Shown piece after piece: positions 24,318-33,038 of a DNA stretch of 64,000 nucleotides. This DNA comes from Yeosuana marina. Lineage in GTDB: Bacteria; Bacteroidota; Bacteroidia; Flavobacteriales; Flavobacteriaceae. The stretch spans positions 1-64,000 of the forward strand of contig NZ_JAAKGI010000039.1 of assembly GCF_011762485.1 (NCBI RefSeq), in the 5' to 3' direction. Positions within the stretch are counted from its first letter, which is position 1. Every line of letters starts with the position of its first letter. The notes beneath the pieces are model-generated. The model was given only the letters and a program-made list of their open reading frames with translations. It did no database searches and was not told the DNA's origin. Both the position numbers and the translations under genes were made by a program.

Positions 24318-25718
24318 TTAAAGTACATTGTATTTCACTCCAAAGTTTAAAGTTAGGTCTTCATTCATTTGAATACCGTTGTAATTTTCATAAATTGGCG
24401 CACCAGCTTCAAATCCAAATCTTAAATCTTTTAAACTAGAAGTTTGAGGAAATGCCAAATTAAAACCAATAAAAGTTTTAATTTTATCACTTCCATAATT
24501 GTTTGTGTTTGCCGTAGTAACCATCGTTGGATTTAATTCTGGATCCATTCCTTTTATTTTTCCTTCAGAAATTCCTAAAAATCTTGCAGAAACACTAAAG
24601 TTACTGGATAATTTGTAAGCTCCCCAAATATTTAATTGAGCACTATTTCCTAAACGATAACCCTCATTATTTGTTCTGGTTCTTAATATACTTAAAAATT
24701 GTGTTCCCCAAGAGCTGTTCGAAAAATTCTGTTTAAAAGTTCCTCCTATTGTAAAATCAAAAGTACCACTACCCAACTGCATGGCATAAGGAAGTTTCAT
24801 GTCATTCATCATAGGTGTATCGTCGTAATTTTCGATATCTCCAACAGGAACACTTACACTACCATTTAAGTGGAATGATGTTTTATGATTATTAAATATC
24901 CCGTATAAAGCACCAATTTTTAAATCTCCTAAAACTGAAGATGTTGTTGAAAAATCATGCAGCATAGGCATCCCGTCCATCATCATGAGCGCCGTTAAAT
25001 CCATATCTTTTTTTATGAAGTTTTGCACAGCCATAATTGTTAACCTTTCTGATGGTGAGAACATAATACCCAACATATACATGTTCATATTCATTTTTTG
25101 TGGAGCCACCATATAGCTATTATAAATACTGGTATTCCCAATATTATCGGAACCAGTTTTATTCCCCTCCATAATCATATTCATATACCTTAGGGACACC
25201 ATAAGTTCTCCTTTTGGGTGCAAATGATCTCCCATAACGCCAATAGGCGCATGAGCATCTGGCCTATAATGATTATGGTGGTTATGATTTGTGATTTCTC
25301 CATTAGAATCTTCAAACTTTGTTCTAATCTCTTCCCAAGTATAAAGTTCACCACCTTTATCTTTCTGAGTTTGTTTAGCACTTACTTCACTTTTAAAAGC
25401 TGACAAATTCGCACCCATTGGGCTTGGAATAGCCTCACTTTTCAAATATGTGGCTGTTCTTGCATTAGTTAACTGTTTTGATTCATAATCTGTTACTGCT
25501 AATGATGAAAACTCAGTTCCATTATGCGCTTTTAAATAATTTATGAGGCATTCAATTGCATCAAACTGAAGTGTTTTGTTATTTGCCATAGCAGAAGATT
25601 TATGCAAATCATCTCGAATTATCATATGACAGTTAGCGCACTGATTCGTGTTTTGTGCTTCTGTGATATTGAAAAAAAGACATAGAATGAACATAGAAAG
25701 AGTATATGCACTTTTCAT
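24318..25718 (-). CDS. NosL domain fused to outer-membrane beta-barrel
   Basis: A 466-residue exported protein with an unusual domain pair. Residues 21-130 are a NosL domain with the copper motif CANCHM (C27, C30, M32), FDAIECLINYL and SPMGANLSAF, very like the separate NosL next door. A His-rich linker (HNHHNHYRPDAHAP) follows. The remaining ~310 residues have alternating strands and a final aromatic 'FGVKYNVL' end, as in outer-membrane barrels of the transporter/MetA-pathway type, and include methionine-rich stretches (MNMNMYMLGIM, MMMDGMPMLHD). The layout suggests copper passage across the outer membrane to NosZ assembly; this is inference. Confidence 0.85.
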   Translation of the reverse strand: MKSAYTLSMFILCLFFNITEAQNTNQCANCHMIIRDDLHKSSAMANNKTLQFDAIECLINYLKAHNGTEFSSLAVTDYESKQLTNARTATYLKSEAIPSPMGANLSAFKSEVSAKQTQKDKGGELYTWEEIRTKFEDSNGEITNHNHHNHYRPDAHAPIGVMGDHLHPKGELMVSLRYMNMIMEGNKTGSDNIGNTSIYNSYMVAPQKMNMNMYMLGIMFSPSERLTIMAVQNFIKKDMDLTALMMMDGMPMLHDFSTTSSVLGDLKIGALYGIFNNHKTSFHLNGSVSVPVGDIENYDDTPMMNDMKLPYAMQLGSGTFDFTIGGTFKQNFSNSSWGTQFLSILRTRTNNEGYRLGNSAQLNIWGAYKLSSNFSVSARFLGISEGKIKGMDPELNPTMVTTANTNNYGSDKIKTFIGFNLAFPQTSSLKDLRFGFEAGAPIYENYNGIQMNEDLTLNFGVKYNVL

Positions 25719-25744
25719 AAATAAGAAATTAGATTGTTTTTAGC

Positions 25745-26179
25745 TTAGTTTAAGTGTTTTAAAAGTTCATTCCAGGTGTACAATGTCCCTTCTTTTTCTA
25801 ATTGGACTTTTACTGCATCTTCTTTGTTTTTAAAAGCTGTAAGAAAGGCTCCCATTGGACTAGGAATATTTTGGCTAATTAAAAAAGTTGCTTTAGTAGC
25901 ATCCGTTAATTTTTCAGGCTCTGAAAAGTAATTAGACAAATATAGCTTTACTTCAGAGGAATCAAATTCTTTTAAAAAATTCACCATACATTCAGCGGAA
26001 TCAAACATATATACCTTGCCTTTTTTTGTAACAATTTCTGCAGCATGTATCTTGTCAACAATAGTCATTTTGCAAAAGTGACAACCATCAGATCCATAAT
26101 TAATAGCTTGAGGTGATACATTACAACTTAATAAGAACAGTAGTAGTACAAATATTAAATAGTGTTTTACTGGTTGCAT
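25745..26179 (-). CDS. nosL: NosL copper chaperone lipoprotein
   Basis: A 144-residue lipoprotein with lipobox FLLSC (C19). The NosL Cu(I)-binding motif CHFCKM is at C33, C36 and M38, and FDSAECMVNFL and SPMGAFLTAF follow. It delivers copper to NosZ in the periplasm. It lies between the nos membrane protein and the NosL-barrel fusion, with which it shares clear similarity, suggesting a duplication followed by fusion. Confidence 0.95.
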   Translation of the reverse strand: MQPVKHYLIFVLLLFLLSCNVSPQAINYGSDGCHFCKMTIVDKIHAAEIVTKKGKVYMFDSAECMVNFLKEFDSSEVKLYLSNYFSEPEKLTDATKATFLISQNIPSPMGAFLTAFKNKEDAVKVQLEKEGTLYTWNELLKHLN

Positions 26180-26208
26180 ATTTAAATGTTTTATTCGTTT
26201 GACTTATT

Positions 26209-26808
26209 TTATATATTCAAAACTTTTTTATGACTCTTTTTTCCAATAAAAAAGGCTAATAATGATGTTGCAATGCCCAGTCCTAAAAAGAATGCTCCTA
26301 ATCTTGGATAGGAATGTGCTGTAAAATTGAGGATGTGTTTAGTGCCAAATAAAGGCGGTTGAAAGCCCATAACAGATCCATCTGGATTGGTAAATTTCAT
26401 GATGGCTTTCGGATCCAAGTTATGACCGTAATCGTGTTCCCAAATATAAAAATCATAGATACCAGCAGAGCTTAATACAATCATTAATACAAACCACCCT
26501 AAAAACCATTTATAATTTCCTTTGAAAGCAATTAGTAAACCTATGATTGTAGATACAATAATGCCTATAGGGAATATTTTAAACTCAGGTATGGCTTCTG
26601 GAATATATTTCATGCCCACATAGTGGTTCATTAAATTAATATTTTTGATATCATATGGATTGGCGTCAGCAAAATCGTTAATATGAATATTCATTCCTAA
26701 CGGAATTGGATATTGTGGAGCTTCAAGTGTTATATTCCACAACGGGAATATAAAAAGTGCTAAAGGAAAAATAGCTGCCAAAAGCATTATAATATTTGAC
26801 TTTTTCAT
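26209..26808 (-). CDS. Clade II nos-cluster membrane protein
   Basis: A 199-residue membrane protein with four hydrophobic helices (about 7-27, 80-95, 101-120, 170-190). A periplasmic loop holds conserved-looking histidines (NLMNHYVGMKYIPEAIPEF, WEHDYGHNLDP, TKHILNFTAHSYPRLG). Proteins of this kind follow nosZ in clade II clusters. It may correspond to the NosB position, but identity is not certain, so no symbol is given. The His/Met loop suggests metal or quinol chemistry. Confidence 0.75.
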   Translation of the reverse strand: MKKSNIIMLLAAIFPLALFIFPLWNITLEAPQYPIPLGMNIHINDFADANPYDIKNINLMNHYVGMKYIPEAIPEFKIFPIGIIVSTIIGLLIAFKGNYKWFLGWFVLMIVLSSAGIYDFYIWEHDYGHNLDPKAIMKFTNPDGSVMGFQPPLFGTKHILNFTAHSYPRLGAFFLGLGIATSLLAFFIGKKSHKKVLNI

Positions 26809-26908
26809 GAAATTAAATATTTAGTTAAAAAGTGTTTGATAGAAAGGCGAGAGCGAAATGTGACTCTCGCCTTTATGGGAAGTAAACACTAATAAGATTT
26901 TTCCTGTA

Positions 26909-28873
26909 TTAAAAATCGTCTCCTAATGACCAAGATAATTTAATGTCAGATGATGAAGGGGAGACCCTTACATAACCTTGCATTTCTTGGTGTAAAGCAG
27001 AACAGAAATCAGTACAATAAAACGGCCACACACCAACTTGTTTAGGCTCCCAAACAAATGTTTCGGTTTGTCCAGGCATAATCAATAATTCTGAAGTATT
27101 TGCTCCAATCATTGCAATACCATGAGGTACATCATAATCTTGTTCTAAATTAGTAACGTGGAAATACACTTTATCTCCAACTTTTACACCTTCAATATTA
27201 TCTGGTGAGAAGTGACTTCGTATCATGGTCATTTGAATATGGACTTCATTTCCATTTCTTGTCACTTTTGTGTCTGCATCACTTTTTGCGGCATATGGAT
27301 GTTTATTATCTTCTAATTTATAAAGTTTTTTAGAATTAGCTGTTATTAAATTTGCAGGAATTCCAGCAGCATAATGAGGTTCTCCAATGGTTGGAAAATC
27401 TAATAACAACTCCATTTTATCACCTGAAATATCAAATAATTGCGCCGATTGCGTTACTTCGGGACCTGTTGGTAAATATCGGTCTTTGGTTATTTTGTTC
27501 ATAGCTAACAAATATTTCCCAAAAGGGTTTGCTGAATTTCCACCTGGAATCATTAAGTGACCAATAGAGTAGAAAGTTGGTTTTCTGTCTAGCACTTCCC
27601 AAGTTCCTAATTTCCATTTCACTACTTCAGAAGAAATAAAGAAAGATGTATAAGCATTACCTTTACCGTCAAATTCAGTATGTAAAGGGCCTAATCCTGG
27701 TTGTTCTACTACACCAGCTAAAACATCTTCAAATTTTAAAATGGGAATACCATAAGCTTCACCAGCAAATTTTTTGTTTTCAATGGCGTTTAACATTTTT
27801 GTGAATGAATGAACAGTTAGGTTAGCTGATAACTTTCCATTTCCAACAATATATTCACCTGTTGGATCTACATCACAACCGTGTGGAGATTTAGGTGTAG
27901 GTAATAAAAATATAGCTCCAGGAACATCAGATGGTTTTACTTGTAAAACCTCGTGCATCATTGTTGATGTAGCGGTATGGTTTTCATCACTATATAAATT
28001 ATGGGCATATTCTGAAGGTATTTTTGTACCTCCACCATTGTTAACGTATTCTTCAATTTTTTTCCAATTAATGGCAGCAATGAAGTCTTTATCATTTTGT
28101 GAGGCATTAACTTCTAGCAAGGAGTTAGCTTCCTCCGTATTATAGGTAGTAAAAAAGAACCATCCATGAGATTTTCCGCGACCAGGATGTGATAAATCAT
28201 AATCAAAACCTGGCATTAATAGTTGAAATTTTATTGACATTTCACCATTTTCCGGATTTACCTTTAAAAATGATAAAGATCCTTTAAAGTTTCCTTTATA
28301 GTCTTTTATAGGCATGTCTCTTTGAGGAATTGGAACTGAAAAACGAGTTCCAGCGACGACGTATTCAGTATTTTCCGTAACAAAAGAAGAACTATGATTT
28401 CCAGCGCTATTTGGGATTTCAATAATCTCTGTTGTTTCAAAGGTTGTTAGGTCAATTTTTGCTATTCGTGGCGTATTGTTGGCATTAATATATACATATC
28501 TGCCATCTAATTTTCCTCCAGTTTGTGAGATATCAGGATGGTGCGAATCATCCCAAGGAATAAAACCATGAGAAGTATTTAGCATCGGTTTTGTTTCTTC
28601 ATTATATCCATAAGCTTTTTCTGGATCTTGTGAAAATACTGGAATAACCTTGAACAAACGTCCAGAAGGCAGTCCATAGACGGATAATTGTCCACTAAAT
28701 CCTCCAGAGATAAATGCATAGAATTCGTCATACTCCCCTGGAGCAACATACACTTTTTCCGCGGCATTAGAATTTAATGCGCTATTTGATTTGGATGATT
28801 TACTATTATTACAACTCGTAAAAGCCATAGCAATCATTAAAAATCCTACTGATAGTTTAAAAATTTGTTTCAT
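26909..28873 (-). CDS. nosZ: Nitrous oxide reductase, clade II
   Basis: This enzyme reduces N2O to N2 in the periplasm. The 654-residue protein has a Sec lipoprotein signal (MKQIFKLSVGFLM...FTSC), not the twin-arginine signal of clade I. A seven-bladed propeller with the CuZ histidines follows (SPHGCDVDP, GPLHTEFD, GEPHYAAGIPA and others). The C-terminal cupredoxin domain carries the CuA ligands C620, C624, H628 and M631 (CTDFCSALHQEM) with H584 (DVPHG). A fasciclin-domain gene and a cytochrome c gene precede it in the operon, the latter a probable electron donor. Confidence 0.97.
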   Translation of the reverse strand: MKQIFKLSVGFLMIAMAFTSCNNSKSSKSNSALNSNAAEKVYVAPGEYDEFYAFISGGFSGQLSVYGLPSGRLFKVIPVFSQDPEKAYGYNEETKPMLNTSHGFIPWDDSHHPDISQTGGKLDGRYVYINANNTPRIAKIDLTTFETTEIIEIPNSAGNHSSSFVTENTEYVVAGTRFSVPIPQRDMPIKDYKGNFKGSLSFLKVNPENGEMSIKFQLLMPGFDYDLSHPGRGKSHGWFFFTTYNTEEANSLLEVNASQNDKDFIAAINWKKIEEYVNNGGGTKIPSEYAHNLYSDENHTATSTMMHEVLQVKPSDVPGAIFLLPTPKSPHGCDVDPTGEYIVGNGKLSANLTVHSFTKMLNAIENKKFAGEAYGIPILKFEDVLAGVVEQPGLGPLHTEFDGKGNAYTSFFISSEVVKWKLGTWEVLDRKPTFYSIGHLMIPGGNSANPFGKYLLAMNKITKDRYLPTGPEVTQSAQLFDISGDKMELLLDFPTIGEPHYAAGIPANLITANSKKLYKLEDNKHPYAAKSDADTKVTRNGNEVHIQMTMIRSHFSPDNIEGVKVGDKVYFHVTNLEQDYDVPHGIAMIGANTSELLIMPGQTETFVWEPKQVGVWPFYCTDFCSALHQEMQGYVRVSPSSSDIKLSWSLGDDF

Positions 28874-28893
28874 AATATATTTGTTTAGTTTGT

Positions 28894-29463
28894 TTAGTTT
28901 TTTGGTATTATTACTTTGTCTACCACATGTACAATACCATTCCCAGCAGAGATACTAGCAATAATTTTAGCACCTCCAACATACACATCATCTCCTTTAA
29001 CTTCAACGGTAACATTTTCATTACTAGCTTGTCCTAAGTGTTTGAATTTTTTTAAAAATTCTTTTGAATAGTTACCAGGAGTCACATGGTGTTTTAAAAT
29101 GAGCGCTAGTTTTGCTTTGTTTTCTGGCTTTAACAAATTAGCAACTGTACCTTCCGGTAGGGCTGCAAAAGCTTCGTTTGTAGGAGCAAAGACCATTAAT
29201 GGTCCTGCGTTTACCAAAGCATTTTCCAATCCAGCAGCTTGTACAGCGGCTACTAAAGTGGTATGGTCTTTTGAATCCATTGCAATTTGTAATACATTGG
29301 GTTTTGAACCATCATCTTTAATAAAAGCTTGTCCTTGTTTTTCTGCAGTTTGATTAGTTACTGTTGTTGAGTGCTCTTCAGTTTGTGTGTTCTTATTGTT
29401 TTTACAATTAAAAAAACACGCAACAAGCAAAATAGAAAATAGAATGTTTAATTTAGTTTTCAT
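28894..29463 (-). CDS. Fasciclin-domain lipoprotein
   Basis: A 189-residue lipoprotein (lipobox ACFFNC) with one FAS1 domain at about residues 55-187: FAPTNEAFAALPEGTV and NGIVHVVDKVIIPK are the two family signatures. FAS1 proteins of this kind are regular members of Bacteroidetes nos operons, and adhesion or assembly at the outer face of the membrane is assumed. It lies 20 bases upstream of nosZ and 8 bases downstream of the cytochrome c gene. Confidence 0.92.
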   Translation of the reverse strand: MKTKLNILFSILLVACFFNCKNNKNTQTEEHSTTVTNQTAEKQGQAFIKDDGSKPNVLQIAMDSKDHTTLVAAVQAAGLENALVNAGPLMVFAPTNEAFAALPEGTVANLLKPENKAKLALILKHHVTPGNYSKEFLKKFKHLGQASNENVTVEVKGDDVYVGGAKIIASISAGNGIVHVVDKVIIPKN

Positions 29464-29471
29464 AAACTTGA

Positions 29472-29972
29472 TTATTTTAATGTTCTAAAATACTCTAAAA
29501 CTGCTCTAGCTTCCTCTTGGGTGAGGTTTTGATTTGCCATAGGAGCTCCGTTAAATTCTGCTAATAATTCTTTAGCTAATGGATCTTTTTGAATCATTAC
29601 CTCAGGATTCAATATCATGTTCATAATCCATTCAGGAGTTCTTCTTTCCATAATACCTGCTTGTGCAGGACCTATAAATTTTTTATTAGGTCTATGGCAT
29701 GCGGTACACATTTTATTGTATATTCCTTGTCCTTGTGTGACCATAGCTTGATTGATTTCAGAACCTAAATCCACCGATGTAATAGGTCCTATACCTTTAT
29801 CGGTAAGGTTAATTTTTTTTGATGCAGTTACCTTAATTTCTGGCGCGGTTTTTTGAGTTGTAGTTGCTTTTTTTTCATAAGAAAAGGATTCTTTTTTTTT
29901 GTCTTCTTTACCACCACAACTAATAAGTAAGCTGATACATAAAAGTGAGAATAATTTTAGCATTGTTTTCAT
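29472..29972 (-). CDS. Cytochrome c lipoprotein of nos operon
   Basis: A 166-residue lipoprotein (lipobox LLISC, C19) with a single class I cytochrome c domain at about 78-164. The heme site is C89-T-A-C92-H93. A methionine in the MILNPEVMIQ or MANQNL segment should be the sixth ligand. It is the first gene of the nos operon and the likely electron donor to NosZ in the absence of NosR. The start lies about 80 bases from the FNR-type palindrome and the operator at 30065. Confidence 0.93.
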   Translation of the reverse strand: MKTMLKLFSLLCISLLISCGGKEDKKKESFSYEKKATTTQKTAPEIKVTASKKINLTDKGIGPITSVDLGSEINQAMVTQGQGIYNKMCTACHRPNKKFIGPAQAGIMERRTPEWIMNMILNPEVMIQKDPLAKELLAEFNGAPMANQNLTQEEARAVLEYFRTLK

Positions 29973-30041
29973 AATAAATTAATGTTATATTTCAAGTATA
30001 ATTGATTTTATAAGGCAAAAATAAAGTGTAAAGAGAATCTA

Positions 30042-30063
30042 AAATATGATTTAAATCATATTT
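30042..30063. promoter_or_regulatory. FNR-type palindrome, 22 bp
   Basis: A perfect palindrome with arms AAATATGATTT. Its core TGAT-TTAA-ATCA has the spacing of FNR/DNR sites (TTGAT-N4-ATCAA). It lies between the nos operon and the second Rrf2 gene and touches the Rrf2-type site at 30065. A Crp/Fnr-family oxygen or NO sensor is the likely binder; none is encoded in the window. Confidence 0.6.
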
Positions 30064-30064
30064 A

Positions 30065-30078
30065 AGACAAAAATATCT
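30065..30078. promoter_or_regulatory. Rrf2/NsrR-type operator 4 in nos promoter
   Basis: AGACAAAAATATCT matches the pattern of the sites near norB and RIC. On the minus strand it contains TATTTTTG (30068-30075), an exact -7 box for the nos operon. It also lies 33 bases upstream of the Rrf2 gene at 30111. Confidence 0.55.
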
Positions 30079-30110
30079 TTTTTAATTTGTAACCATAAAT
30101 TAGTCATGAA

Positions 30111-30542
30111 ATGATTTCAAACTCATCCAAATATGCCATTAAAGCTGTTTTATTTTTAGCAATACATTCTAACGAAGAGAATAAAATTATGGTAAAAGAT
30201 ATTGCAGAACCCATAAATGTTCCTCAGGCTTATATTGCTAAATTATTACAAGAACTTGCCAAACGAAAATTGATATCATCAACACGTGGTCCAAAGGGGG
30301 GGTTTTATTTAAGTAGTGAAGATAAAGAAAGGAATGTTATGGACATTATCAGTGTTATTGATGGTGAAAAAAAAATAAATTCATGTTTGTTGAGTTTAGA
30401 GCGTTGTAATTCAAGCAATCCATGTCCAATCCATCATCTAGCAAACCAATCGAGGATCGTTCTAATTGAAAACTTAAAACAAAATTCAATTAATGAATTA
30501 GCATTAGATGTTAAAAACGGCAAATCAAAGCTGCCTCTTTAA
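30111..30542 (+). CDS. Rrf2-family (NsrR-like) regulator, second copy
   Basis: A 143-residue paralogue of the protein at 18601, with the same plan: winged helix with VPQAYIAKLLQELAKRKLISS, wing GPKGGFYL, and cysteines C92, C99 and C105 (CLLSLERC...NPCPIHH). It is divergent from the nos operon and separated from it by the FNR-type palindrome and operator 4. It probably controls nos expression in response to NO or N-oxide availability. An ATG five bases upstream runs into a stop at once, so 30111 is the start. Confidence 0.9.
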   Translation: MISNSSKYAIKAVLFLAIHSNEENKIMVKDIAEPINVPQAYIAKLLQELAKRKLISSTRGPKGGFYLSSEDKERNVMDIISVIDGEKKINSCLLSLERCNSSNPCPIHHLANQSRIVLIENLKQNSINELALDVKNGKSKLPL

Positions 30543-30569
30543 TATAAAACAAAAACCAAAAGGGATAGA

Positions 30570-30590
30570 GCCTATAATTTAATTATAGGC
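30570..30590. repeat. Perfect 21-bp palindrome
   Basis: GCCTATAATT-T-AATTATAGGC. It lies 28 bases after the Rrf2 stop. It lacks a T-run on the appropriate side of either strand, so it is not an evident terminator; purpose unknown. Confidence 0.5.
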
Positions 30591-30618
30591 AAAAATTTAT
30601 TCAATTCAAATACAATTT

Positions 30619-30690
30619 GGTTCGACATTTTTTCTGTACGCTCTACATGTAGAACCTTCAACCAATTTTGGTTGAAGGTTCTTTGTTTTC
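30619..30690 (+). repeat. Dispersed terminator-like repeat, copy A
   Basis: It begins GGTTCGACATTTTTTCTGTA, then CTCTACATGTAG, then a perfect 13-bp hairpin AGAACCTTCAACC / GGTTGAAGGTTCT with loop AATTTT, then TTGTTTT. Near-identical copies lie at 40436-40500 and 56115-56180. Here it can terminate the Rrf2 transcript. Confidence 0.7.
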
Positions 30691-30820
30691 AAAAAAGACA
30701 TTTTAATGTTTGAATAATTTTTGATAGAACTTGATTTTAGTCGACTCTTTTAATGTCATTTTATCAAATTTTTCTAATTGTGGAAAAGCCCTTTTTATTA
30801 TTATCACTAAAAATTTAATC

Positions 30821-32869
30821 TTATTCCTGAGTTATTTTAACAATTCTATAATTGCTTCTGTCTGCTATAAATAAGTCTCCATTGGCATCTACCGCTATGC
30901 CCTCTGGTGAACTAAAAATTGCAGTTGTTCCATCTCCGGCTAAGGTAGTTACGTTACCTTCTGATGAAATTTTACGTATTCTATTATTATTTTCATCTGT
31001 TACATAGATATCTCCTTGTTTATCCACGGCTATACCTGTTGGATAAAAGAATTGTGCGACTGATTCTTGTCCATCAGCAAAACCTTTGGTGCTACCTGCA
31101 ATGGTAGTCACATCTCCGTTAGGTGTTATTTTACGTATTAAATGGGTTCCACTATCTGTTGTTACATACAAATTATCTTTAGTGTCTACAGCTATTCCAA
31201 AGGGACGGTTAAATCGGGCATTGGTACCGTTACCATCAGTAGTACCTGCCTGAGTACCTCCTGCAAAAAGACTTACCTCCCCGCTTGCACTTATTTTGCG
31301 TATATTGTGTTTGTCGATTTCTACGACATATACATTACCTTGGCTGTCTATGGCCACTCCGGAAGTTTGTTGAAATGTTGCACTTAATGCTGGTCCGTTA
31401 TCAGAACCGTTCAAACCACTTCCTGCAAAAGTTGTGACAACACCAGCTGTGGTAACTCTTTTTATTTTATGGGTATTACTATCTGTCACTAACATATCAC
31501 CCGCTGCGGTAAATGCTATATCATTAACTCCCATAAACCTTGCTTCTGCCCCTGTGCCATCTTTTTCTCCTGACTCTCCGCCAAACCCAGCTAATGTTGT
31601 TACGTCTCCGTTTGGTGTAATTTTTCGTAAAATATGATTTTCAGTATCTGCTACATATAGATTACCCACTTCATCTACCTCGATGCCTTGCGGCGATCTA
31701 AATTGTGCTGCACTGCCAATACCATCTTTATATCCTATACTGCTACCAGCAATTGTTGAAACTCCAATTTCAGATACTATATAAACGAATTCTGGACCTG
31801 TTAATTCAGTGCCATCGACAAATACCTTAATTAATCCAGTGAATGCTTTTGGTGGTACTGTAGTAGTTATTTTATTGTTCTCAACAGTAAGAACTTCTGC
31901 TTGTTTACCATTAAAAAAAACTTCCACGGAAGTAATATTGGTTCCGAAACTACTTCCATTTATTGTGACCACTGATTCTTTAATACCGCTTTCAGGACTA
32001 ATTGATACAATTTCAGGAAGAACAGTAAAAGGCACACCAAGTCCGTCATTTTCTGTAATTATATCTAGATCGCCAGTAGTTGCACCCTCAGGAACCAATA
32101 CTTTAATTTCTGTATCTGTTAATGACTGTATTGTAGCTTCAATATCATTAAAAAACACCTGTATCTTGGTTGCATCTGTTCCAAAAGTATTCCCTATCAG
32201 GGTTACTTCGGTCCCAACTGGACCACTTTTAGGAATATAATCAGTTAATGTTAGCTCCAAAAGTGTAAACTCAGGTCCAGCCAATTTGCTTCCATCTACT
32301 TCCATTCTTACATTTCCTGTCACTGCTTGCTCCGGTACAACAACTACTACCTCTGTATTAGAAACAGACTCAACTACAGCTTCGATCTCATTTGGGTTGT
32401 TCATGGACCTATCAGTAAAGAATACTTTTATTTTAGATGCATCAGTACCAAAATTACTTCCGATAAAGGTTATTTTAGCACCTTGTTGGGCACTTTCAGG
32501 AGTAATACTACTTAATGTTGGTTCGAGGTACGTAATTACAGGTCCAGAAACTGTTTTTCCGTTAACAACAATTTTTATGGCACCTGAGCTTCCATTGCTT
32601 GGGGCTACTGTTTTAATTTGTGTATTTGTAACCGACTGTACTACGGCTTCTGTAGTATTAAAAAATACTTTTACTTTACTTTTATCAGTACCAAAATTTT
32701 CACCTACGAGTGTTACTTCCACTTCTTTAATGCCGCTTTCAGGACTAATACTACTAAGGCTAGCTGCAGGTATTGCAACTGGGGAAGAGGTATCATCATC
32801 TTTGCTACATGCAAAGATTATAAAAGCTACCATTAGGGGAATTAAAATAATTTTAAAAATTGTTTTCAT
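30821..32869 (-). CDS. IPT/TIG and NHL repeat lipoprotein
   Basis: A 682-residue lipoprotein (lipobox IIFAC). Four to five IPT/TIG immunoglobulin-like repeats span about 35-370, each with a 'SGIKEVEVTLVGENFGTD' type motif. Then come about six NHL repeats (about 375-680; FRSPQGIEVDEVGNLYVADT, ARFNRPFGIAVDTKDNLYV and others), which should fold as a beta-propeller. It is probably surface-exposed and binds a polymer or protein partner. Its upstream region shares a ~55-bp motif with the lipoprotein operon starting at 40044, so it is likely co-regulated with that operon and controlled by the response regulator at 33039. Confidence 0.88.
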   Translation of the reverse strand: MKTIFKIILIPLMVAFIIFACSKDDDTSSPVAIPAASLSSISPESGIKEVEVTLVGENFGTDKSKVKVFFNTTEAVVQSVTNTQIKTVAPSNGSSGAIKIVVNGKTVSGPVITYLEPTLSSITPESAQQGAKITFIGSNFGTDASKIKVFFTDRSMNNPNEIEAVVESVSNTEVVVVVPEQAVTGNVRMEVDGSKLAGPEFTLLELTLTDYIPKSGPVGTEVTLIGNTFGTDATKIQVFFNDIEATIQSLTDTEIKVLVPEGATTGDLDIITENDGLGVPFTVLPEIVSISPESGIKESVVTINGSSFGTNITSVEVFFNGKQAEVLTVENNKITTTVPPKAFTGLIKVFVDGTELTGPEFVYIVSEIGVSTIAGSSIGYKDGIGSAAQFRSPQGIEVDEVGNLYVADTENHILRKITPNGDVTTLAGFGGESGEKDGTGAEARFMGVNDIAFTAAGDMLVTDSNTHKIKRVTTAGVVTTFAGSGLNGSDNGPALSATFQQTSGVAIDSQGNVYVVEIDKHNIRKISASGEVSLFAGGTQAGTTDGNGTNARFNRPFGIAVDTKDNLYVTTDSGTHLIRKITPNGDVTTIAGSTKGFADGQESVAQFFYPTGIAVDKQGDIYVTDENNNRIRKISSEGNVTTLAGDGTTAIFSSPEGIAVDANGDLFIADRSNYRIVKITQE

Positions 32870-32896
32870 AAGATTTTTTGTTTAATAATTAACAAG

Positions 32897-32952
32897 TGCA
32901 AGTTGCTGTTAATCCTGTAAGAATACATCAGGTAAATTATGTGGTTTTAAAA
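32897..32952 (-). promoter_or_regulatory. Shared upstream motif, copy 1
   Basis: TGCAAGTTG..., then AATACATCAGGTAAATTATG and TGGTTTTAAAA. The same arrangement is found at 40069-40124 upstream of the lipocalin-like gene. On the minus strand it reads ...CACATAATTTACCTGATG..., in which TAATTTAC may be a variant -7 box. Confidence 0.6.
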
Positions 32953-33038
32953 ATCAGGGAAAACCCTAGTAAATTAGTTTAATTAGAAAATAATTATAAA
33001 ATTCTTGTGAGATGAAAATAAAGTATTGATAAGTAATT

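Noticed and set aside
30570..30590. Terminator
   Set aside because: The perfect palindrome lacks a T-run after it on either strand; the following hairpin at 30651-30682 is the better terminator.
31142..32885. Several plus-strand frames opposite the IPT/NHL lipoprotein gene
   Set aside because: These are shadows caused by the repeated codon pattern of the lipoprotein on the minus strand, with low-complexity Ser/Thr/Val content.
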